DNA from: Rhodothermales bacterium
GTDB taxonomy: Bacteria > Bacteroidota > Rhodothermia > Rhodothermales > UBA10348
NCBI GenBank assembly: GCA_017643395.1
Contig: JAEPNP010000003.1
Location: 318,769-382,768, forward strand
DNA: 64,000 nt
Reading direction: 5' to 3'
Shown here: positions 50,131-58,562 of the stretch, piece after piece
Layout: each line of letters starts with the position of its first letter
How positions within the stretch are numbered: position 1 is the stretch's first letter
Notes under the pieces: generated by a model
What the model was told of the DNA's origin: nothing
Databases searched by the model: none
Seen by the model: only the letters and a program-made list of their open reading frames with translations
Translations under genes and position numbers: made by a program

Positions 50131-51276
50131 TCAGACAGGCATGGCCATGCGTTCGATGACCTCCCGGTAGTAGTCCTCGTAGATCGGGATCACCCGGTCC
50201 GCGTCAAAATGGTCGACCGCGCGCGCCCGCGCGGCGGCGGCCATGCGCTGATGCAGGGCGTCATCGGTCAGAATGGCCCGCACCCGATCCGTCATCGCCT
50301 CCACATCGCCCAGATCACACAGGAAACCGGATTCGCCTTCCTCCACGAGCTCCGGCAGGCCCCCGATGTTGGTCGCTACCACCGGCACGTCGCACGCCAT
50401 GGCTTCCAGCGCTGCCAGGCCGAACGTCTCCGATCCGGATGGCATCAGGAAGCAGTCCGCGATGGAGAGAATCTCTTCCACAGGTTCTTGCTTGCCGAGG
50501 AAGCGAATGTCGTCGATGACGCCCAGCTCGCGGGCCAGATGCTCCGCCGGCATGCGGTCGGGGCCGTCGCCCACGAGAAGCAGTTTGACCGGCAGGTTGT
50601 CGTCCCTGAGGCGTTTGAAGACCTCCACGACTTCGGTGGCGCGCTTGACCGGCCGGAAGTTGGAGACGTGCACGAGCACTTTCTCGCCATTCGGGCACAG
50701 CGCTGCCTTGAAGTAGTCCTTCATCTGACGGCGGAAGCGCGTCGTGTCGATGAAGTTGGGAATCACCCGAATGTCCTTGCAGACCTGGCAGGTGTTCTCG
50801 GTTTCGCGCTTCAGGAAGTCGGAAACTGCCGTTACGCCGTCAGACTGGTTGATGGAGTAGGCCACCACGGGCGCAAACGATGGATCCTGGCCAACGATGG
50901 TGACGTCCGTGCCGTGCAGGGTGGTCACCACCGGCACGTGGATGCCGTCCTGCGCTAGGATCTGGCGCGCGAGAACCGCACTTGTAGCGTGCGGAATGGC
51001 GTAGTGCATGTGGAGCACATCCAGCTTTTCGTACCGCACCACGTCTACAATCTTGCTGGTCAGGTTCAGCGTGTAGGGCGGGTATTCAAAGAGGGGGTAC
51101 GCGTTGACGTTGACCTCATGAAAGGACACGTTCTCCCGGATGGTACCCAGTCGGAACGGCATCGAGTACGCGATGAAATGGATCTCGTGACCCCGTGAGG
51201 CAAGTGCCTTGCCGAGTTCAGTGGCCACAACACCACTGCCGCCATAGACGGGATAGCACGTAATCCCTATGCGCAT
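50131..51276 (-). CDS. bshA: N-acetyl-alpha-D-glucosaminyl L-malate synthase BshA
   Basis: The start is at ATG 51274-51276 (M-R-I-G-I-T-C-Y-P-V-Y-G-G-S-G-V-V-A-T-E-L-G), which gives the family's usual 381 residues; the upstream extension has no homology. It is a GT4 glycosyltransferase: the acceptor-side loop H-M-H-Y-A-I-P-H-A, L-H-G-T-D-V-T, V-S-N-F-R-P-V-K-R and the donor-binding G-S-E-T-F-G-L-A-A-L-E-A-M-A-C. It joins GlcNAc from UDP-GlcNAc to malate, the first step of bacillithiol synthesis. bshB and bshC are not in the window. Confidence 0.95.
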   Translation of the reverse strand: MRIGITCYPVYGGSGVVATELGKALASRGHEIHFIAYSMPFRLGTIRENVSFHEVNVNAYPLFEYPPYTLNLTSKIVDVVRYEKLDVLHMHYAIPHATSAVLARQILAQDGIHVPVVTTLHGTDVTIVGQDPSFAPVVAYSINQSDGVTAVSDFLKRETENTCQVCKDIRVIPNFIDTTRFRRQMKDYFKAALCPNGEKVLVHVSNFRPVKRATEVVEVFKRLRDDNLPVKLLLVGDGPDRMPAEHLARELGVIDDIRFLGKQEPVEEILSIADCFLMPSGSETFGLAALEAMACDVPVVATNIGGLPELVEEGESGFLCDLGDVEAMTDRVRAILTDDALHQRMAAAARARAVDHFDADRVIPIYEDYYREVIERMAMPV

Positions 51277-51412
51277 AAGCCGATTCTGGTTGGATGCGGC
51301 TGTCGTACCCGTGATGCCACGGGTGGTTGCAGGGGTATGATCGTGCCTCGGCGAAACCACGGACCCGCGAATCGGGTTGCTGGCGAACCCAATCACCATT
51401 TGAGATCTCTCC

Positions 51413-52027
51413 ATGCGTGGATCGATTGCTGCGATTGCAGCCGCAACCCTGATGATTCTGGCTGTGCCGACGGCGCAGGCGCAGCTTGGCGTCGCGGCCG
51501 GCCTGAACTTTGAGTCCGTCTCGGACCTGCGCAGCCAGAGTCTGGAATCCACATACGGGAATGCCACCGGCTACCACGCGGGTGTCTTCCTGGACGTGGG
51601 GGCCGGGGCAGTGGCACTGCGCCTGGGCGCGTTTTATCGCGAACTCGGCGAGTTCGACGTGACGGTGCAGAATGTCCGCTCAACGGTGGATGTATCAGCG
51701 CTGGATTTTCCTGTAGACCTGAGGTTTCAGGTCCTGCCGACGCCGGTCGTCAGTCCGTATATCCTGGGCGGACCGGTCTTCAGCATTCCGCGCTCCACGG
51801 ATGAGGACTACGACGAGTCGCTGGAGAGCATCTCCGTGTCCGGCAACGTCGGCTTTGGGCTCGAGGTCAGCGCCGGAGGACTGACGTTGCTACCAGAGTT
51901 CCGGTATGCGATTGGGGTTTCGCCCTTCATCAAGGACCAGTTCACGGTCGGCGGACGCACCTTCGTGGCCGAGAAGAATGACCAGCGCTCCAATAGCGTG
52001 ATGTTGCGGCTCGGGCTGAAGTTCTAG
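51413..52027 (+). CDS. Outer-membrane beta-barrel (PF13568-like) protein
   Basis: A 204-residue protein: signal peptide (M-R-G-S-I-A-A-I-A-A ... A-Q-A-Q), then L-G-V-A-A-G-L-N-F-E, G-Y-H-A-G-V-F-L-D-V-G, A-L-R-L-G-A-F-Y-R, L-D-F-P-V-D-L-R-F, S-P-Y-I-L-G-G-P-V-F, V-G-F-G-L-E-V, F-R-Y-A-I-G-V-S and the end L-R-L-G-L-K-F. This is the eight-strand porin-like barrel common in Bacteroidota. A long G+C-rich repeat and a strong terminator follow. Divergent from bshA. Confidence 0.8.
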   Translation: MRGSIAAIAAATLMILAVPTAQAQLGVAAGLNFESVSDLRSQSLESTYGNATGYHAGVFLDVGAGAVALRLGAFYRELGEFDVTVQNVRSTVDVSALDFPVDLRFQVLPTPVVSPYILGGPVFSIPRSTDEDYDESLESISVSGNVGFGLEVSAGGLTLLPEFRYAIGVSPFIKDQFTVGGRTFVAEKNDQRSNSVMLRLGLKF

Positions 52028-52160
52028 GATCCGGCGGCTTGCCGCTCGCGAGCCGGGACCCCGAGCCGCCCCGGCCTTGTGCCCGGAGCCGGCTGGCTCG
52101 CCGCCCGCGAGCCGGGACCCAAGCCGCCCAGGCCTCGTGCCCGGAGCCGCGACCTGGGCA
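52028..52160. repeat. Imperfect tandem repeat of about 60-65 bases, two copies
   Basis: GCGAGCCGGGACC, then GAGCCGCCCCGGCC (or AAGCCGCCCAGGCC), then TGTGCCCGGAGCCG occur twice in the same order, from about 52030 and 52090, with several differences. Untranslated, and directly before the terminator. Confidence 0.65.
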
Positions 52161-52205
52161 AAAAGAAAACGGGGCGCCCTCGCTGGAGGACGCCCCGTTT
52201 TTATG
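52161..52205. terminator. Bidirectional intrinsic terminator
   Basis: AAACGGGGCG (52167-52176) pairs with CGCCCCGTTT (52191-52200), with CCTC/GAGG continuing inside. Runs of A precede it and T follow it, so it serves both the barrel gene and the opposing SleB-like gene. Confidence 0.92.
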
Positions 52206-52220
52206 TATTGGCAGGTTGGA

Positions 52221-52868
52221 TCAGGTGATACCGGCAAAGAACCGGAATCGACGCTCGTCCACCTTGAATGGTCTGTTGTGCTTCACCGGGCTTCGGCCGT
52301 CCGCCCATCTGGGCGCACGTCCGTTCACCATGGAGCGCTCACTGTAGAAGTGGCGGGTCTCCAGGGAGAAGGGCCTCTCGACGGCTTCGCTCTTGCGGAC
52401 ATGGTCCGCAATGTTCAAAGCCGTCTTCCAGCCCGGCACCGCTGAATGCGGCGTCAGGCTCCCGTAGAAGCTTCGGGTTTTCTTTCCGGGCAGAAACGCG
52501 CTGAACTGGTACGGATCAAGAACTACACCCTGGTAGCTGGCCCGTCCCCGGTAGCGAGTCTCCACCCGATTTCGAATCACCCAGGCTACCAGCAGCTGCT
52601 CTTCGGGACGCTTGGTCTCGGAAAAGATGGCGCGGGCAAGCCAGAGCGTTTCGGAATCGATCTTCTCAGGCGGAAGAGGAGTCATGCGCCGGGGGCGCAG
52701 AAGAGCCTCTTCATATGGGTTCATGCGATCAATCTCCGTGCGGTTCTCCATCAACTCCGTAAAGTCAATGGGAGCCGGCGTGTGCTGATCGCGCTCACCC
52801 GAAAGCGCGAAGACGCCTGTAAAGCTCAGAAAGCAAGCAGCGTATAGTGCTACTGGCTTCTGGATCAT
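52221..52868 (-). CDS. SleB-type cell-wall hydrolase (Hydrolase_2)
   Basis: ATG 52866-52868 begins a hydrophobic export signal (V-A-L-Y-A-A-C-F-L-S-F-T-G-V-F-A-L); an ATG eight codons upstream is possible. In the 215-residue product E-T-L-W-L-A-R-A-I-F-S-E-T-K, E-E-Q-L-L-V-A-W-V-I-R-N-R-V, Y-Q-G-V-V-L-D-P-Y-Q-F-S-A-F and the end with H-F-Y-S match the SleB/CwlJ fold, a lytic transglycosylase-like domain with the catalytic Glu in S-E. Likely role: trimming peptidoglycan outside the membrane. The terminator at 52161-52205 closes it. Confidence 0.85.
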   Translation of the reverse strand: MIQKPVALYAACFLSFTGVFALSGERDQHTPAPIDFTELMENRTEIDRMNPYEEALLRPRRMTPLPPEKIDSETLWLARAIFSETKRPEEQLLVAWVIRNRVETRYRGRASYQGVVLDPYQFSAFLPGKKTRSFYGSLTPHSAVPGWKTALNIADHVRKSEAVERPFSLETRHFYSERSMVNGRAPRWADGRSPVKHNRPFKVDERRFRFFAGIT

Positions 52869-52892
52869 GGCTTCTTGCGGTTGGTTTGACAT

Positions 52893-53198
52893 ACTAAGCG
52901 CCGATCTACCGCGACAGGGGCCACGGGGGATCGGGTCCGAAGGACGGAGTCCGTCAATCGGACGCCCCTCAACCCAAGGGTCAGGGACAGGTTTCGGCTG
53001 CCTACGGGGCGCAATAACATGTGTTACATGGAGTTACGGGCGGTCTCGTCGTATTCATCCGGCGTTCTCGCATCGTTCACTCCTGGTTCATTGCATGTTG
53101 GTCATTCCTCCCTACAAGGTTCGTGCCCGCTATACAAAGCGCTTCCGATAAATGAAGCAGAACCAGCAGTTTGTGCCGTCTCGCCAACGGGGTGATTC
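52893..53198. other. Gene-free spacer upstream of pdxB
   Basis: 306 bases without a credible gene. TAACA-TG-TGTTA at 53015-53026 is a short inverted repeat that could be an operator; a GGGGTGA stretch ten bases before the pdxB ATG may be its ribosome site. Nothing else is seen. Confidence 0.35.
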
Positions 53199-54305
53199 AT
53201 GCTGAAAAGTGCTGTTATTGCAGCTGATTCCGGGATTCCAGGTGCTGAAGCCGCGTTTTCAGATTTTGGCGAGGTTCGGCTCCTTCATGCGTCGGAAATG
53301 CACGCTGACAGCCTGTCAGACACCGACATTCTGGTGGTCCGATCTGTCCGTGAAGTCGGAAAAGCGTTGCTGCAGGGCACCGGAATCAGGCTCGTTTGCA
53401 GCGCCACAGCGGGCCTGGACCACGTCGATCGCACCTGGCTGGACGAACACGGCATCGAATTCCGCCACGCCCCGGGGGCGAATGCCGATAGCGTAGCGGA
53501 CTACGTCATGGCCGTGCTGCTGCGGTTCGCAGAGATGGACGGGATGCCGACCTCGATGGGTGTCGTAGGCTGTGGGCAGGTGGGCACGCGGGTGGCGCGC
53601 CGCGCCGAGGCACTGGGCCTGCTGGTCCTCAAGAACGATCCGCCGCGGGCTCGGCACGAAGGCGGTGATGGGTTCCATGCACTGGAGGAGCTCCTGGCGA
53701 CGTGCGATGTGGTGACCCTGCACACCCCGCTGATCCGCAGCGGACCTGATACGACGCTCCGGTTGATCGATGCGCATCGTCTGGCCAGCTTTCGCGGTTG
53801 GCTCTTCAACACGTCCCGAGGTCCGGTGGTGGATGGCGGGGCGCTCTCCAAAGCGCTGCAGCGAGGAACTGGTCCTTCCCGGGTGGCGCTCGACGTCTGG
53901 GAGGCAGAGCCAGACCCCGACCCGACACTGATCGATCGCGTCGACGTGGCCACGCCCCACATCGCCGGTTACGCCGCCGAATCCAAGTGGAACGCGACCC
54001 GCATGGTGACTGTGGCCATCGCGGAATTCCTGGGGGCCCCGGTTCCGGAGCCGCACCCTGGACTCGTGCAGCCAGACGCGGTCAGCGGGAATGGAGAAAC
54101 CCCCGCGAACATCGCCGAGCGCATCGTTCGCCTGAATCGGGACGACCGATTCCTCCGAGGGATGTCGTCGGGGGGCAGCACCTTTGAAGACTACCGTGCG
54201 AACTACCCGGGCAAGCGGTTGGGCTCATCCTGTGCCGTTTCAGGCGTGGATGCAGCGGTGGCAAGCACGTTGACTGCGGCGCTTGGATGCAGGGTTCAGT
54301 CCTGA
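53199..54305 (+). CDS. pdxB: Erythronate-4-phosphate dehydrogenase PdxB
   Basis: A 368-residue D-2-hydroxyacid dehydrogenase: V-R-S-V-R-E-V-G and S-A-T-A-G-L-D-H-V-D in the catalytic domain, the NAD-binding G-V-V-G-C-G-Q-V-G-T-R-V-A-R, L-H-T-P-L, N-T-S-R-G-P-V-V-D, A-L-D-V-W-E-A-E-P-D-P and A-T-P-H-I-A-G-Y-A, plus the PdxB dimerisation tail (F-E-D-Y-R-A-N-Y-P). It oxidises 4-phosphoerythronate in the DXP-dependent route to pyridoxal phosphate. pdxJ lies 0.9 kb downstream on the other strand. The ATG start has a GGGGTG upstream. Confidence 0.95.
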   Translation: MLKSAVIAADSGIPGAEAAFSDFGEVRLLHASEMHADSLSDTDILVVRSVREVGKALLQGTGIRLVCSATAGLDHVDRTWLDEHGIEFRHAPGANADSVADYVMAVLLRFAEMDGMPTSMGVVGCGQVGTRVARRAEALGLLVLKNDPPRARHEGGDGFHALEELLATCDVVTLHTPLIRSGPDTTLRLIDAHRLASFRGWLFNTSRGPVVDGGALSKALQRGTGPSRVALDVWEAEPDPDPTLIDRVDVATPHIAGYAAESKWNATRMVTVAIAEFLGAPVPEPHPGLVQPDAVSGNGETPANIAERIVRLNRDDRFLRGMSSGGSTFEDYRANYPGKRLGSSCAVSGVDAAVASTLTAALGCRVQS

Positions 54306-54316
54306 GGCCCGGCGGC

Positions 54317-55198
54317 TCAGTCCCGATAGCCGTAGGATTTCAGGAAGGTGTCGGAGTTGCGCCAGTCGCCGCGCACCTTCACAAACAGTCTCAGGAACAC
54401 GGGTCGCTCCAGGAAAGCTTCGATGTCCGCGCGAGCGGCGGTTCCGACAGCTTTCAGGGCCTGTCCGCCTTTGCCGATCAGGATGCCTTTCTGCGTATCG
54501 CGTTCAACCACGATCTCGGCGTCGATGACGTCTTTCTGGCCTTCTTCCTCCCGGTAGTCCACGATGTTTACCTGGGTGGCGTAGGGCACCTCCTGACGAT
54601 ATCGCTCAAAGATCTTCTCGCGAATGATCTCGGCCACGAAGAAGCGTTCCGGCTGCTCGCTGAGCATGTCCTCCGGGTACAGTGGCGGGCCGGGGGGCAG
54701 GTGTTCCAGGATCACCGACATGAGCGTGTCGACGTTGTCGCCCTTGAGCGCGGAGACCGGCACTACGTCGGCAAACTCACGGAGGGCGCCGTACGCTTCC
54801 ACCAGGGGAAGGGCCTCTTCTTTGGCGATGCGGTCCATCTTGTTGAGGACCAGAATCACCGGTTTGCCTCCGGTGTACTCCAGGGAGAGGGTATCCGGGG
54901 TGTCGTAGGTGACGTCGGCAAGGAAGAGCACAACGTCCGCATCCCGAACGGCGCCCTCTACGGCCCGCATCATAGATGACTGCAGGCCATAGCTGGGTTT
55001 GATGACGCCCGGCGTGTCCAGCAGAATGAGCTGGTGTCCCGGCTCGGACACGATTCCCAGCACTCGCGTGCGCGTGGTCTGGGGCTTGCGCGTCACGATG
55101 GAAATTTTCTGGCCCACCAGACGGTTGACCAGCGTGCTCTTGCCGACGTTGGGCCGCCCGAGCAGTGCCGCGTAGCCGGTGCGATGCAGTTCCGTCAT
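54317..55198 (-). CDS. era: Ribosome-assembly GTPase Era
   Basis: A 293-residue protein: G1 G-R-P-N-V-G-K-S-T-L-V-N-R-L, G3 D-T-P-G-V, G4 N-K-M-D and a SAL-like G5, followed by the KH domain with I-L-I-G-K-G-G-Q-A-L-K-A-V-G-T-A-A-R and the end K-V-R-G-D-W-R-N. It binds 16S rRNA and helps 30S maturation. The start overlaps the pdxJ stop by four bases (ATGA), so the two are translated together. Confidence 0.97.
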   Translation of the reverse strand: MTELHRTGYAALLGRPNVGKSTLVNRLVGQKISIVTRKPQTTRTRVLGIVSEPGHQLILLDTPGVIKPSYGLQSSMMRAVEGAVRDADVVLFLADVTYDTPDTLSLEYTGGKPVILVLNKMDRIAKEEALPLVEAYGALREFADVVPVSALKGDNVDTLMSVILEHLPPGPPLYPEDMLSEQPERFFVAEIIREKIFERYRQEVPYATQVNIVDYREEEGQKDVIDAEIVVERDTQKGILIGKGGQALKAVGTAARADIEAFLERPVFLRLFVKVRGDWRNSDTFLKSYGYRD

Positions 55199-55917
55199 GC
55201 TTTCACCAGGCTTGCCATGTCCCGTACGGCCTGCTCCAGGCCGACGAACACGGAGCGGGCGACAATCGCAAAACCGATGGACACTTCGTCAAGGTGGGGC
55301 ATCTCCATCCTGAAATCGCTGTAGTTCTCGTAATCGAGGCCGTGCCCGGCGTGCAGGGCCAGTCCCAGTTCGTGAGCCAGCTCGCCTGCCTCGGCGAGTC
55401 TCAGTAGCACATCCTGGCGGTCTGCCCCCCGCGAGGTGGCGTATTCCCCGGTGTGAAGTTCGACAGCGTTGGCGCCCACATCGGCGGCCGCACGAATCTG
55501 GTCCAGGTCAGGATCCACAAACAGCGCCACTTCAGGGATGCCGGCGTCAAGCAAACGGGGGATGACTTCTTCGAGACGCGTTCGGGTCCCCAGGACGTCC
55601 AGGCCGCCTTCGGTGGTAACCTCCTCTCTCCGTTCCGGTACCAGCGTCGCCAGGTCAGGCGCCGTGTCGCAGCAGATCGCAACGATTTCCTCGGCCGTCG
55701 AGAGCTCGAAATCCAGCTTGCTTCGCACGGTTTCCTTGAGCAGCCGAACGTCGCGGTCGGTGATGTGACGACGGTCTTCCCGGAGATGAAAAACGATCCC
55801 GTCGGCTCCACCCATCGCGCACAACACCGCCGCCTGGACGGGGTCCGGAAATCGCTCCCTGCGCGCGTTACGCAGTGTGGCGATGTGGTCAATGTTGATC
55901 AGCAGCCTGGTGGACAT
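55195..55917 (-). CDS. pdxJ: Pyridoxine 5'-phosphate synthase PdxJ
   Basis: ATG 55915-55917 is preferred over the TTG six bases upstream. A 240-residue TIM-barrel protein: L-L-I-N-I-D-H-I-A-T-L-R-N-A-R, D-P-V-Q-A-A, G-I-V-F-H-L-R-E-D-R-R-H-I, L-D-F-E-L-S, L-F-V-D-P-D, V-E-L-H-T-G-E-Y-A, A-G-H-G-L-D-Y-E-N and E-V-S-I-G-F-A-I-V-A-R-S. It condenses deoxyxylulose 5-phosphate with 3-amino-2-oxopropyl phosphate to give pyridoxine 5'-phosphate. Together with pdxB it implies B6 synthesis by the DXP-dependent route. Confidence 0.97.
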   Translation of the reverse strand: MSTRLLINIDHIATLRNARRERFPDPVQAAVLCAMGGADGIVFHLREDRRHITDRDVRLLKETVRSKLDFELSTAEEIVAICCDTAPDLATLVPERREEVTTEGGLDVLGTRTRLEEVIPRLLDAGIPEVALFVDPDLDQIRAAADVGANAVELHTGEYATSRGADRQDVLLRLAEAGELAHELGLALHAGHGLDYENYSDFRMEMPHLDEVSIGFAIVARSVFVGLEQAVRDMASLVKA

Positions 55918-56137
55918 AAGCAACTACGGCAGGGGGAGCGTGTCTTTGAAGCGAGTGATACCCCCGCGAGTGAGCGGAGTTTTGAAGCGATTTTGAGTTT
56001 ACGTGGCACACCTTTGTATTTAGAGGGGTGCCCGTATATTCTGATTTGATGCGGTAGGCAGTGATTCCTGCGGCCGCATTCGAGCTTCCCCTCGAGATCC
56101 CCTCTCTCTGGCCCACCACCTCACCCAACGACGCATA

Positions 56138-56599
56138 ATGGCCGCCAGCAGCCAGGCCCTGAACAAGGCCATCCAGTTCATCCTCGCGATTGTCATCGTG
56201 GGTCTTGGATACTTCCTGTACGTCTCCATCACGGAGCCCTATGAGGCCGTCGAGCGTCAGCAGGAAATCACGCAGGACACACGCGGCCGAATGATCCAGG
56301 TCCGTACGGCCCTGACCAACTACCGGTCCGAGAACGGCCGCTACCCCTATTCGCTGGACTCCCTCCAGATGTACATCCGCCAGGACTCGATTTTGTCGGT
56401 CAAGGGGGACTCCGTCTTTGGTCCCGGCTTTGATGTGGACTCGTTGATCTTCTCGCCACGCACCGGAAATGCGTTCGAGTATGCCATCAACGACACCTCT
56501 CAGGTCCTCATCTACCTGCTCAAGGATCCCGATACCAACGACCAGATTGGCTCGCTCATTCCGGACGTGACGCTGCTGAACGCGGCAAACTGGGAGTAA
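56138..56599 (+). CDS. Membrane-anchored hypothetical, pseudopilin-like layout
   Basis: A 153-residue protein with one N-terminal membrane helix (F-I-L-A-I-V-I-V-G-L-G-Y-F-L-Y), then a helix with R-x-x-x-I-Q-V-R-T-A-L-T-N-Y-R-S-E-N-G-R-Y-P-Y-S-L-D-S-L, which looks like the core of type II-type pseudopilins, and a beta-rich C-terminus. The processed F-x-x-x-E motif of pilins is missing. It is followed 28 bases later by the PilM-like gene, so a shared role in an envelope-associated machine is possible. Confidence 0.55.
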   Translation: MAASSQALNKAIQFILAIVIVGLGYFLYVSITEPYEAVERQQEITQDTRGRMIQVRTALTNYRSENGRYPYSLDSLQMYIRQDSILSVKGDSVFGPGFDVDSLIFSPRTGNAFEYAINDTSQVLIYLLKDPDTNDQIGSLIPDVTLLNAANWE

Positions 56600-56627
56600 G
56601 CACCCCGTTCCGGGGCACGCCCCGCTT

Positions 56628-57506
56628 ATGGCCGCACCTACAAGCGCCGGCATAGCGTTTTACGACCGATCGCTTCGATACGCGGAGGTTCAGGAGACGG
56701 AGCGCGGCTTCAGGTTGCTCAGACTCGGGCAGTGCGATTTCGACTTCGATCTGAATCGCACGCTGTCTGATCACGGCGCCGATCAGGAGCGGGACATCAT
56801 TTCTGAGGCCCTGGTGGAGGCATTGGGCACTTCCGAGTCGCGCAGGCTGCGCGCCGCCCTCCATCCGCCGCTCTGCCGATCCTTTTTCTCAGCCCATGAC
56901 GGGGCGGATCCGGTATCTGCGGTGAGCTTCGAGGCCGGCCTGTTGGGCTTTGCGGCCGACAATTCCGGCGGCGGAATAGGTGCAGATGCGGCAGCGAGAG
57001 GTGAAGACAGCGAGTTGCTTCATGTGACGGCCATTCGTCCTGTCGTGCTGGAGCACCTCGGGGCCACGGTGGCCAACCTGAAGGCGGAGGACGCGCAGGC
57101 CGTCTCGGCACTCAGAGCATCCGCGGAAGTGGTACGGTTGGGCGGCGTCAACCTCGCCGGTGGCGTTTGTGTCGTCGCGCTCGGCTACTTCGACAATCTC
57201 TTCGAACTCGCCATTCTGGACGAATCCGGGTGGCGTTTTGCCACGCACGCGCGTGGATTGCCGACACCCGAAGACTCCATACACCACATCAGAGAGGCCC
57301 TCTCGCTCATGGGCTGGTCTGCCGATCACGTGGCTCGGGCTCTGGTCTTTGGCACCTTGCGCGTGCCGCCGGCCGTGGAGGCCCTGTTCCAGGGGCGGGT
57401 TCAGATCATGAATCCGCTGGCCCTGCTTGAGTTGGATCCGGACAGCCTCGACCCGGAATACTCGTCGGCCGAATTCGTGCCTTCCGTCGGGGCGGCGCTG
57501 CTCTGA
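56628..57506 (+). CDS. PilM-like / DUF3822-like actin-fold protein
   Basis: A 292-residue protein. I-A-F-Y-D-R-S-L-R-Y-A-E-V at the start resembles an ASKHA phosphate-1 strand, and V-C-V-V-A-L-G-Y-F-D-N-L-F-E-L-A-I in the middle resembles a second one, as in PilM/DUF3822 proteins that often stand before rsmD in Bacteroidota. The loops that would bind ATP are poorly conserved. The stop is two bases before rsmD. Function unknown; the homology is a reading of the fold pattern. Confidence 0.5.
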   Translation: MAAPTSAGIAFYDRSLRYAEVQETERGFRLLRLGQCDFDFDLNRTLSDHGADQERDIISEALVEALGTSESRRLRAALHPPLCRSFFSAHDGADPVSAVSFEAGLLGFAADNSGGGIGADAAARGEDSELLHVTAIRPVVLEHLGATVANLKAEDAQAVSALRASAEVVRLGGVNLAGGVCVVALGYFDNLFELAILDESGWRFATHARGLPTPEDSIHHIREALSLMGWSADHVARALVFGTLRVPPAVEALFQGRVQIMNPLALLELDPDSLDPEYSSAEFVPSVGAALL

Positions 57507-57508
57507 GC

Positions 57509-58054
57509 ATGCGCATTATCGCCGGCTCGTTGCGGCGCAGAACCATTCGGGTGCCTCAGGGCGCCGAGGTTCGACCGACCACCGATCGTGTGCGTGAGGC
57601 CATGTTCAACTGGTTGGCGGCTCGGCTGGATTTTGAGGGTGCGCAGGTCTTGGACCTGTTTGCCGGAAGCGGGGCGATCGGTCTGGAAGCCGTCAGTCGC
57701 GGAGCGGCGTCCTGTACGTTTGTAGAACAGAACCGCAAGGTGGCCGAGACCATCCGGGAGAACGCGACGGCGCTCGGCGTTGTGGACAGATGCCGGATTC
57801 ACACTGCGGACGCCCTGGCGTGGTGTCGACGATCGAACGACTCGTTCGACCTGATCGCGGCCGATCCGCCGTATGTGTACGACGACCAGCAGGAGCTGCT
57901 TGAAACCGCAGCAGAGCTGCTATCACCGGGCGGGATTCTGATGCTGGAGCACGGGAGGCGCTCCCCGGAGGTGCCGGCTGATCAACTGCTTGACCGGCGC
58001 ACCTACGGAAGCACGGTTGTCACGTACCTTGCAGCCCCATCGCCCGCATCCTGA
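57509..58054 (+). CDS. rsmD: 16S rRNA (guanine-966-N2)-methyltransferase RsmD
   Basis: A 181-residue SAM-dependent enzyme: M-R-I-I-A-G-S-L-R-R-R, R-P-T-T-D-R-V-R-E-A-M-F-N-W-L, the SAM motif V-L-D-L-F-A-G-S-G-A-I-G-L-E-A, V-E-Q-N-R and the catalytic A-A-D-P-P-Y. It methylates G966 of 16S rRNA in the 30S. It is followed eight bases later by coaD, the usual order in this phylum and many others. Confidence 0.97.
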   Translation: MRIIAGSLRRRTIRVPQGAEVRPTTDRVREAMFNWLAARLDFEGAQVLDLFAGSGAIGLEAVSRGAASCTFVEQNRKVAETIRENATALGVVDRCRIHTADALAWCRRSNDSFDLIAADPPYVYDDQQELLETAAELLSPGGILMLEHGRRSPEVPADQLLDRRTYGSTVVTYLAAPSPAS

Positions 58055-58061
58055 GGACGCA

Positions 58062-58562
58062 ATGAGCAGCACTGAGGGCCGCCTGGGGTTGTACCCCGGA
58101 TCCTTTGATCCCTTTACCTACGGCCACCTGGACATCGTTGACCGGGCAAGCCGGCTGTTCGACCGAATCGAGGTGACGGTGGCCATCAATTCCAGCAAGA
58201 AGCCGCTGCTCAGTGTGGATCAGCGATGCCGGCTGATCGAGGAATGCGTGACCGGCTACGCCAACGTCACCGTGGCACCCTTCGAGGGGCTGCTGGTGGA
58301 TTATGCCCGGCAGCGCGATGCGGCGGCGCTGATCCGAGGGCTTCGTCAGGTCAGCGACTTCGACTTCGAGTTTCGCATGGCATTTGCGAACAGGCGCCTG
58401 CACGAAGGGTTGGAGACCGTCTTCCTGATGACCTCCGAGGAGCACGCACTGATAGCGGCCTCGGTGGTCCGGGAGATTCATCACTGGGGCGGAGACATTT
58501 CCAGTTTCGTTCCGGACCCGGTGTTGCGTGCACTCACCAACCCACCCGCTTCCCGAGCCTGA
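58062..58562 (+). CDS. coaD: Phosphopantetheine adenylyltransferase CoaD
   Basis: ATG 58062 begins the family sequence; the frame is open upstream but overlaps rsmD. The 166-residue protein has G-L-Y-P-G-S-F-D-P-F-T-Y-G-H-L-D-I-V (nucleotidyl-transferase T/HxGH), R-L-I-E-E-C, V-D-Y-A-R, A-A-L-I-R-G-L-R, D-F-D-F-E and S-S-F-V-P. It makes dephospho-CoA from 4'-phosphopantetheine and ATP. The stop and the next ATG overlap (TGATG). Confidence 0.97.
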   Translation: MSSTEGRLGLYPGSFDPFTYGHLDIVDRASRLFDRIEVTVAINSSKKPLLSVDQRCRLIEECVTGYANVTVAPFEGLLVDYARQRDAAALIRGLRQVSDFDFEFRMAFANRRLHEGLETVFLMTSEEHALIAASVVREIHHWGGDISSFVPDPVLRALTNPPASRA

